Shown here one piece after another: positions 57,737 through 64,000 of a DNA stretch of 64,000 nt. Source of the stretch: Formosa undariae (lineage in GTDB: Bacteria; Bacteroidota; Bacteroidia; Flavobacteriales; Flavobacteriaceae); NCBI RefSeq assembly GCF_042427615.1, contig NZ_JBHMEZ010000001.1, positions 620,001 through 684,000 of the forward strand. The letters are read 5' to 3'. Positions within the stretch are counted from its first letter, which is position 1, and each line of letters starts with the position of its first letter. A program made the position numbers and the translations under genes. The notes beneath the pieces are model-generated. The model saw only the letters and a program-made list of their open reading frames with translations, was not told where the DNA came from and did no database searches.

Positions 57737-60139
57737 CTACATAATATGTATTTCTGTAAAGGTTTTATCTACAATTAATTCCTGTGTCAGTTTACTTCGT
57801 TGTAGAGCTTCAAAAGTAATTTCGACATTATCAATTTCAATTTTAGATATTTCAAAAGGAATCCCTATAAATTTCAATTTAAAGCGCGTGTAAGGCGTTG
57901 TAAAACTACCTGTGGTATGTTGGTTTATAATTAATTCGTTTGCTTTACCTGTGAGTTTAAATTTACTCAAACTGTAGCGTCCTTTTGTGTAATCGTATCC
58001 ATCATGTGCATCGTCAAATAACAGAGATTGTTCTTTTCCTAATTTATAGCGCACTTCCAAGGTGATCTCGTCAAATTTTTGTTCTCCCACATACTGCTGT
58101 ATCGGATACTTTGGAATTATAGTACCTTCTTTTATAAAGATTGGCATGGTATCTAAATCGGCATCTACCCATATTTCTCTACCACCCTTAACAAACTCAT
58201 TTGTCCAATGGTTATACCAATTTCCACGTGGAATATACATGCGTCTACCTTTAGAGTTTGGTTCTAAAATAGGACAAACCAAAATGTCGTTTCCGTAGAT
58301 AAATTCGTCTGTTCTGTAATGGGTTTGTATATCTTCTTGATCGAAAAGAACTAGCGATTTTAATATCGGCGTTCCTTCGTCTAAATATTGCCAAAAAGCC
58401 GTGTATAAATAGGGCAGAAGCTGGTAACGTAATTCTATAAACGCACGGACTATATCTGTAACTTCGTCTCCAAACATCCAGGGTTCTTGATCGCCATGAT
58501 CTCCGGAAGAATGCGTTCTACAAAACGGATGAAATACACCCAACTGAATCCATCGTGTAAATAACTCCCCATTAGGTTGTTCTGCAAAGCCTCCAATATC
58601 ACTTCCAACAAACGAAAAGCCTGAAAGGGCCATACGTTGTGCTTGTACATTGGCAATCCATAAGTGTTCCCATGTCGCCACGTTATCTCCCGTCCAAGTC
58701 GAGGAGTAGCGCTGCGTTCCTGCATAGGCCGCTCTTGTAATTACAAACGGACGTTTGGGATATGCAAATTTCTTTAATCCTTGGTAGGTCGCTCTGGCCA
58801 TTTGCATGCCGTAAATATTATGTGCTTTTCTGTGGCTACACGGATTTCCGTCGTAATCGTGACGCACATCGTCGGGGAAGGTTTTGTTAGGAACTTCCAT
58901 AATAGCAGGTTCGTTCATATCGTTCCAAACACCTTTTACACCTATATCTTCTACGAGTTCCTTAAATAAATCGGCCCACCACGATCTAACGTCTTTATTC
59001 GTGTAATCTGGAAAAACACACTGTCCAGGCCATACTTTTCCTTTCATATGTGGTCCGTCGGCACGTCTGCAAAAATAATCGTTATCTAAACCTTCCTTAA
59101 AAATGGCATATTCTGGATCGATTTTAATTCCAGGATCAATAATAACTATGGTTTTAAATCCGTCGTCGGCTAATTCTTTAACCATGCGTTTCGGATCAGG
59201 GAAATACTCCTTGTTCCAGGTAAAACAACGAAAGCCCTCCATATAATCGATATCTAAATAAATAGCATCGCACGGAATCTGTAATGCTCTAAATGTGGAG
59301 GTGATTTCTTTGACTTTTGCCTCCGGGTAATAACTCCATTTACATTGGTGATAGCCAAGAGTCCACATGGGTGGTAATTGATGAGGTTTCCCTGTTAAAT
59401 CTGTATATTTAGATACCACATCATTCATTTTTGGACCGTAGATAAAGTAGTAATTCATTTCGCCACCTACAGCCCAAAAACTAGTTACATTTTTGCGTTC
59501 ATGAGAAAAATCGAAATTAGACCTAAAGGTATTATCGAAAAATACCCCATAAGACCGGCCGTGATGTAAACCGGTATAAAACGGAATGGATTTATATAAG
59601 GGATCGGTATATTTACCATAAGCGAAAGAGTCTGATACCCAGTTTTCGAAACGCTTCCCTTTTAGGTTTAAGTGATCTGCTTTATCGCCAAGGCCGTAAT
59701 AACTTTCGCCGTCGTGAGAGACTTTACTCATTTTTACAATGTTACCACCATATTCGTAGCTTTCTTCCCAATGAAATCCAATTTCATCCTGACAAATTAG
59801 AGTGTTATCAATAGCATCGAATAACTTAACTTTTAGATTGCTTTTAAAGATTCGACATATCACCTTAGAGGTGGTGATAATGTAAATGTCTTTAGTTTCT
59901 TTAATCTCTAAATAATTGTATCCTGTTTTTGCATATTTTGAAATGGCATAAGAAAAATCATTTTCGAAATTACAATTCGTAGCATACCGAAAACGTAAGA
60001 TGCTATCCCGAACTATTGTAAGTTGGAGCACCACACCATTCTCGGTTCTAAAATGAAGTGTATCGATGTTTTTCTCGTAAGAAACGATGTGATTGGGATA
60101 TTGGTTTCCTTTCTGTTCTAATTCGGTATTTGTAATCAT
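57737..60139 (-). CDS. GH31 family alpha-glucosidase
   Basis: An 800-residue exo-acting alpha-glycosidase. The GH31 nucleophile motif GVWNDMNEPAIM, the acid/base region VGSDIGGFAEQPNGELFTRW, YLDIDYMEGFRCFTWN and YHQCKWSYY are all present; an N-terminal beta domain and C-terminal beta domains flank the barrel. No signal peptide is visible, so a cytoplasmic role in alpha-glucan or maltodextrin breakdown beside the glycogen genes is likely. It lies 181 bp downstream of glgB across a hairpin, so it may have its own promoter. Confidence 0.95.
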   Translation of the reverse strand: MITNTELEQKGNQYPNHIVSYEKNIDTLHFRTENGVVLQLTIVRDSILRFRYATNCNFENDFSYAISKYAKTGYNYLEIKETKDIYIITTSKVICRIFKSNLKVKLFDAIDNTLICQDEIGFHWEESYEYGGNIVKMSKVSHDGESYYGLGDKADHLNLKGKRFENWVSDSFAYGKYTDPLYKSIPFYTGLHHGRSYGVFFDNTFRSNFDFSHERKNVTSFWAVGGEMNYYFIYGPKMNDVVSKYTDLTGKPHQLPPMWTLGYHQCKWSYYPEAKVKEITSTFRALQIPCDAIYLDIDYMEGFRCFTWNKEYFPDPKRMVKELADDGFKTIVIIDPGIKIDPEYAIFKEGLDNDYFCRRADGPHMKGKVWPGQCVFPDYTNKDVRSWWADLFKELVEDIGVKGVWNDMNEPAIMEVPNKTFPDDVRHDYDGNPCSHRKAHNIYGMQMARATYQGLKKFAYPKRPFVITRAAYAGTQRYSSTWTGDNVATWEHLWIANVQAQRMALSGFSFVGSDIGGFAEQPNGELFTRWIQLGVFHPFCRTHSSGDHGDQEPWMFGDEVTDIVRAFIELRYQLLPYLYTAFWQYLDEGTPILKSLVLFDQEDIQTHYRTDEFIYGNDILVCPILEPNSKGRRMYIPRGNWYNHWTNEFVKGGREIWVDADLDTMPIFIKEGTIIPKYPIQQYVGEQKFDEITLEVRYKLGKEQSLLFDDAHDGYDYTKGRYSLSKFKLTGKANELIINQHTTGSFTTPYTRFKLKFIGIPFEISKIEIDNVEITFEALQRSKLTQELIVDKTFTEIHIM

Positions 60140-60257
60140 AAGCTATTAATTGGGATGGTATATAAACCTAATAATTTTTTTTCAAAATACTGTATGGCGA
60201 TTTATAATTCTTTTCTGTTGAGTTAAACCATGTCTAGAAAACACTAAATACTGAAAA

Positions 60258-60305
60258 CAAAAACGCATCACTCTGAAAATCAGTTTCAGGATGATGCGTT
60301 TGTTA
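60258..60305 (-). terminator. Terminator after glgB
   Basis: AAACGCATCA and TGATGCGTTT pair perfectly, continuing inward as an imperfect CTCTGAAA/TTTCAGGA stem; T-rich tail on the minus strand. In the 181-bp glgB-GH31 gap. Confidence 0.85.
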
Positions 60306-60320
60306 TATTAATTACTAATT

Positions 60321-62231
60321 CTATTTGTATTTAAACACACAAATAGCTAGCGGTGGTACTATAATAGTAACGCTATATGGTTTATTATTCAGAGTTGTCT
60401 TTTTCGCTTTAATGGCTTTAGTATTTAAATTATTTCCGCCACCAAATTCTGAACTATCACTACTAAAAATTTCTACCAAAATTCCTTTTCTAGGAACACC
60501 AATATCGTATTTTTCATGAGAGTTTGGAGTGAAATTACACACTACAATAAGATCGTTTTGTTCGTCGTGGCCTTTTCTAATGTAAGACATGACTGCATTT
60601 TTATGATCGTCGTAGCTAATCCATTCAAATCCTGCCTGAGCAAATCCTTTTTCGTATAAAGCAGGTGTGTTTTGATATAGCGTATTTAAGGTTTTTACGT
60701 AGTTTTTAGTCTGAATATGAGGTTCAAATTCTAGTAAATTCCAATCTAAACTTGTTTGAAAATTCCATTCGTTATATTGTCCAAATTCCGCTCCCATAAA
60801 CAGTAGCTTAGTTCCTGGATGCGTGTACATATAACCTAACATTAGTCTTAAATTAGCAAAACGTTGCCATTCATCGCCAGGCATTCTACCCAATACAGAG
60901 TTTTTACCGTAAACCACTTCATCGTGTGAAATAGGAAGCATAAAATGTTCTGAAAAAGCATACGCTAAACTAAACGTAATTTCGTTTTGGTGGTAACTTC
61001 TATAAATCGGATCTTTCTTAAAATAATCTAAGGTATCGTGCATCCAACCCATCATCCATTTCATACCAAAACCTAATCCGCCATGTTCGACTTTATTGGT
61101 TACACCGGTATAGGCTGTAGATTCTTCGGCAATGGTTTGTACGCCATCGAACATAGAATATATCGCTTCGTTACATTCTTTTAAAAATGATACAGCATCA
61201 AGGTTTTCGTTTCCACCGTAAATATTTGGTTCCCATTCTCCGTCTTCTCTAGAATAATCTAGATAAATCATAGAGGCCACAGCATCGACACGTAAGGCAT
61301 CGACATGATAATTTTTAAGCCAATACACGGCATTACTTATTAAAAACGAACGTACTTCTGGACGTTCATAATTAAAAATTAAACTCTTCCAATCCTGATG
61401 ATATCCTTTTCTTACATCTGGATGTTCGTATAAATTAGAACCATCAAAATTACCCAATCCATGAGCATCTGAAGGGAAATGGGAGGGAACCCAATCTAAA
61501 ATCACTCCAATATCTGCGTCGTGAAAGGCATCTATTAAGCCCATAAATTCTTGCGGCGTTCCAAATCTAGAAGTAGGGGCAAAGTAACCTGTAATTTGAT
61601 ATCCCCAAGACGGATCGTAAGGATACTCCATAATAGGCATAAATTCTACGTGTGTAAAATTTAGTTCTTTTACATATTCTACTAAAGTTTTAGAAAGCTC
61701 TGTATAGGTTAAAAAACGATCTTCTTCAACGTTTTTCATCCAAGATCCTAAATGTACTTCGTAAACCGCATAAGGTCTATCTAGTCCATTTTTCTCTTTA
61801 CGATAAGACATCCAACTTTTATCTTTCCACTTATAATTGGAGGTTTCCCAAACAATAGAAGCTGTTCTTGGAGGATGTTCGCAACGCACGGCATAAGGAT
61901 CTGCCTTTTCTGTTTTTATGTCGTTATTATTGCTAATAATGGCATATTTATATAAAGTGCCTTTACCAACATTAGGTATAAACCCTTCCCATATACCGCT
62001 GGAATCCCAGCGGACATATAGCGGGTGTTCTTCTGAATTCCAAAAGTTAAAATCACCAATTACCGAGACAGATTTTGCGCTAGGAGCCCAAACTGAAAAG
62101 TAAGTTCCTTTTTCACCTTCACAGGTAACAATATGCGATCCGAATTTTTCGAATAGATTGTAATGTTTTCCTGATTTGAATAGGTTTATGTCAAAATCAG
62201 TAAATAAGCTAAAAGGTTTAACCTTTGTCAT
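60321..62231 (-). CDS. glgB: 1,4-alpha-glucan branching enzyme
   Basis: Introduces alpha-1,6 branches into glycogen. The 636-residue product has an N-terminal CBM48 (YFSVWAPSAKSVSVIGDFNFWN), then the GH13 barrel: nucleophile in DALRVDAVASMIYLDY, general acid in QTIAEES, and LPISHDEVVYGK, with the C-terminal beta domain. The second, smaller N-terminal module of long GlgBs is absent, matching short-type branching enzymes. It is 59 bp downstream of glgC in the glgA-glgC-glgB run. Confidence 0.97.
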   Translation of the reverse strand: MTKVKPFSLFTDFDINLFKSGKHYNLFEKFGSHIVTCEGEKGTYFSVWAPSAKSVSVIGDFNFWNSEEHPLYVRWDSSGIWEGFIPNVGKGTLYKYAIISNNNDIKTEKADPYAVRCEHPPRTASIVWETSNYKWKDKSWMSYRKEKNGLDRPYAVYEVHLGSWMKNVEEDRFLTYTELSKTLVEYVKELNFTHVEFMPIMEYPYDPSWGYQITGYFAPTSRFGTPQEFMGLIDAFHDADIGVILDWVPSHFPSDAHGLGNFDGSNLYEHPDVRKGYHQDWKSLIFNYERPEVRSFLISNAVYWLKNYHVDALRVDAVASMIYLDYSREDGEWEPNIYGGNENLDAVSFLKECNEAIYSMFDGVQTIAEESTAYTGVTNKVEHGGLGFGMKWMMGWMHDTLDYFKKDPIYRSYHQNEITFSLAYAFSEHFMLPISHDEVVYGKNSVLGRMPGDEWQRFANLRLMLGYMYTHPGTKLLFMGAEFGQYNEWNFQTSLDWNLLEFEPHIQTKNYVKTLNTLYQNTPALYEKGFAQAGFEWISYDDHKNAVMSYIRKGHDEQNDLIVVCNFTPNSHEKYDIGVPRKGILVEIFSSDSSEFGGGNNLNTKAIKAKKTTLNNKPYSVTIIVPPLAICVFKYK

Positions 62232-62290
62232 AGTAGTATGTTGTAAATCGCTTCAACATTAATTGAAGTAAAAAATATAATTAAAAGCAA

Positions 62291-63556
62291 TTAAAGTACA
62301 AATCCTGATGGAATAATAGCTCCTTTTTTAATAACTACAATACCATCTCTAATTACATAAAGATCGGTTTCTGTATCTTCTAAATGTTTTCCTCCGTTAA
62401 TAGTTACGTCGTCTCCAATTTTACTATTTTTATCGATAATAGCATTGTTAATAACACAACGCTCACCGATACCAACAAGTATTTGAATGTGATTTTTCTC
62501 TATTTCTTCAAGAGTTTCATAATAATCAGATCCCATAATATAGGCGTTGGTTATTACGGTATCTTTTCCAATACGAGCACGAATACCAATTACAGATTTT
62601 TCAATTTTTGAAGCCTGAATAATACAGCCTTCAGCAATTACGGCTTCGTTTAATGTTGTTCCTGCCAGTTTTGTAGTTGGAAGTATTCTTGCACGGGTAT
62701 AAATACGTTGATCTTTGTCGTATAAATTGAATTTAGGAATATCGTCGGTTAACCCAATATTTGCTTCAAAGAAAGATTCTATTGTTCCGATATCAGTCCA
62801 ATAACCTTCATATTGATAACTATATACAGGACGTTTACCAATAGCTTGCGGTATAATTTCTTTACCAAAATCGTTAGTAGATGGGTCGTTCATTAAATCG
62901 ACTAACAATTGTTTATTGAATACATAAATACCCATAGACGCTAAATAATGACGTCCTTCACCTTTCATTTCATCGCTTACTTCAGATTCCCAACCTTTAA
63001 TTAATTCACTGTTAGGTTTTTCTATAAATGAAGAGATCATACTGTTTTCATCGGTTTTTAAAATTCCGAATGATGTTCCGTCTTTAGCATTTACAGGATA
63101 AGTAGCGACACTAATTTCGGCACCGCTTTCAATATGCTTTTCAATCATTTCATTAAAATCCATTTGATATAGCTGATCTCCAGAAAGGATTAAAGCGTAT
63201 TCGAAATCGTTTCTTAAGAAATGATGCATACTTTGTCTTACCGCATCTGCAGTACCTTGAAACCAATTACTATTGGTCATCGTTTGTTCGGCAGCCAATA
63301 CTTCTACAAAGGCTGAACTAAAAAAACTAAAGTGATACGTATCTTTAATGTGTTTATTTAAAGACGCAGAATTAAACTGTGTAAGTACAAACATACGTTT
63401 GATGTCTGAGTTAATACAGTTTGAAATGGGAATATCAACTAAGCGGTATTTTCCTGCAATAGGAACAGCTGGTTTAGATCTGTCTTCTGTTAAAGGGTAG
63501 AGTCTTGAACCTTGACCTCCACCTAAAATTATTGATAATACTTTGTTGTTCATCAT
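62291..63556 (-). CDS. glgC: Glucose-1-phosphate adenylyltransferase (ADP-glucose pyrophosphorylase)
   Basis: Supplies ADP-glucose for glycogen synthesis. The 421-residue product starts ILGGGQGSRLYPLTEDRSKPAVPIAGKYRLVDIPISNCINSD, the nucleotide and allosteric signatures, and has the substrate segment SFIEKPNSELI and a C-terminal left-handed beta-helix (NNAIIDKNSKIGDDVTINGG). Two adjacent ATG codons (63556 and 63553) are possible; the upstream one overlaps the glgA stop by 4 bp (ATGA). Allosteric control by glycolytic intermediates is family knowledge. Confidence 0.97.
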   Translation of the reverse strand: MMNNKVLSIILGGGQGSRLYPLTEDRSKPAVPIAGKYRLVDIPISNCINSDIKRMFVLTQFNSASLNKHIKDTYHFSFFSSAFVEVLAAEQTMTNSNWFQGTADAVRQSMHHFLRNDFEYALILSGDQLYQMDFNEMIEKHIESGAEISVATYPVNAKDGTSFGILKTDENSMISSFIEKPNSELIKGWESEVSDEMKGEGRHYLASMGIYVFNKQLLVDLMNDPSTNDFGKEIIPQAIGKRPVYSYQYEGYWTDIGTIESFFEANIGLTDDIPKFNLYDKDQRIYTRARILPTTKLAGTTLNEAVIAEGCIIQASKIEKSVIGIRARIGKDTVITNAYIMGSDYYETLEEIEKNHIQILVGIGERCVINNAIIDKNSKIGDDVTINGGKHLEDTETDLYVIRDGIVVIKKGAIIPSGFVL

Positions 63557-64000
63557 AAAAAAGGATTTAATGAGTTATAGACGTTTATATATGATTTAGC
63601 TGAGGCATGCCAAGAATGGTCTATAGACATAATATCAGATCTAGTTAGTTTAAATTTATCGGTATAGTAGAAGGCGTTGGCACGTTCTATGGCTTCACAG
63701 ACTTCTGAAACGGTTACATTATTATGACAAATTCCAAAGCCACCATCAAAAATGTCTTCTACCGTGTCTTTTAGTCCACCTACACTATTTACCACAGGAA
63801 TGGTACCGTATTTTAGAGAATACATTTGGTTTAGACCACAAGGCTCTACACGGGATGGCATTAATAGAAAATCTGCACCAGCATAAATAATATGCGAGAG
63901 TTTCTCGTCGTAACCTATAAAAGCATTGTATTTGTTACCAAATTTTGTTTTAAGGTTTCTGAGTTCATTTTCTGTATGTTTTTCACCAGAACCTAGTAAT
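63553..64000 (-). CDS. glgA: Glycogen synthase, C-terminal part
   Basis: Elongates alpha-1,4-glucan from ADP-glucose. Only the last ~149 residues are present. Reading the minus strand from the right edge gives YNAFIGYDEKLSHIIYAGAD then FLLMPSRVEPCGLNQMYSLKYGT, the GT5 glycogen/starch synthase signature with the donor-binding glutamate in the PSRxEPCGLNQ loop, followed by TIPVVNSVGGLKDTVEDI. The stop overlaps the glgC start by 4 bp. The N-terminal two thirds lie outside the window. Confidence 0.94.
   Translation of the reverse strand, partial: LLGSGEKHTENELRNLKTKFGNKYNAFIGYDEKLSHIIYAGADFLLMPSRVEPCGLNQMYSLKYGTIPVVNSVGGLKDTVEDIFDGGFGICHNNVTVSEVCEAIERANAFYYTDKFKLTRSDIMSIDHSWHASAKSYINVYNSLNPFL

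Noticed and set aside
58220..58235. parS-like ATTTCCACGTGGAATA inside the GH31 gene
   Set aside because: Three mismatches, and the palindromic core is forced by codons of the conserved Pro-Arg-Gly-Asn-Trp segment.

Overview
The window is AT-rich chromosomal DNA of a Bacteroidota bacterium, most likely a marine-type member of the Flavobacteriaceae. The evidence is a set of lineage-typical families (DUF4175, DUF4837, DUF4249 with a TonB-dependent receptor, a DUF6909-type protein, GH3), an M36 peptidase ending in a type IX secretion (Por) sorting domain, TAnnTTTG promoter -7 boxes, and start regions without Shine-Dalgarno sequences. I see no IS element, prophage, CRISPR array or foreign-looking island. 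Nearly everything is housekeeping or envelope biology, so the more unusual signals are mostly between genes.

Layout. 1-8155 (-) is a tightly packed run: M23 peptidase, GH3-like enzyme, DUF6909-like protein, Wzz-like chain-length protein, then rfbB-rfbA-rfbC-rfbD for dTDP-L-rhamnose; rfbD runs off the left edge. tatA diverges from it. 8541-12546 (-) holds a DUF4837 lipoprotein, a LysM lytic transglycosylase and pgk; 12754-14310 (+) holds holB and a DoxX-like protein. 14585-25493 (-) holds a DUF4249/TonB-receptor pair, an OmpH/Skp-like lipoprotein, a methyltransferase, mnmG, ybeY and a giant DUF4175 protein. gltX follows (+), then the M36 protease (-), an SPFH/YbjQ pair (+), a small secreted three-repeat protein, and an lplA-histidine kinase-response regulator operon (-). 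34.6-44.0 kb has glnS, folB, tRNA-Cys(GCA), an Lrp-type regulator, metE, a LysE-type exporter, a GIN-domain protein and rnr. After an unusually long 718-bp non-coding AT-rich gap come rpiB, a CDF metal exporter, a small lipoprotein and a GNAT (+). 47-55.7 kb (-) has a CtpA-type protease, rnpA, pncA, pncB, an M1 peptidase, an S8 subtilase and a metallo-beta-lactamase-fold hydrolase. A CPA1 antiporter (+) is followed by a glycogen cluster read on the minus strand as glgA (partial), glgC, glgB, GH31.

How it fits together. The rml genes make dTDP-rhamnose for a surface polysaccharide whose length the Wzz-like protein may set; the glg genes convert glucose-1-phosphate to branched glycogen; pncB and pncA form a nicotinamide-to-NAD salvage pair.

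Most interesting signals. Two near-identical perfect parS-like palindromes (core GTTCCACGTGGAAC) flank mnmG. The 718-bp gap between rnr and rpiB carries a consensus DnaA box next to a TA run, two near-matches and clustered small palindromes. Together with mnmG and rnpA this makes an origin-proximal location a testable hypothesis. Other signals are a 9+9 bp inverted repeat beside the two-component operon and upstream of the three-repeat protein gene, a 17-nt-arm hairpin enclosing the start codon of the lytic transglycosylase, a LacI-operator-like palindrome upstream of pgk, and a nucleoside-phosphorylase-like signature in the DUF6909-type protein. All -7 boxes, operators and hairpins were found by eye and none has experimental support here.
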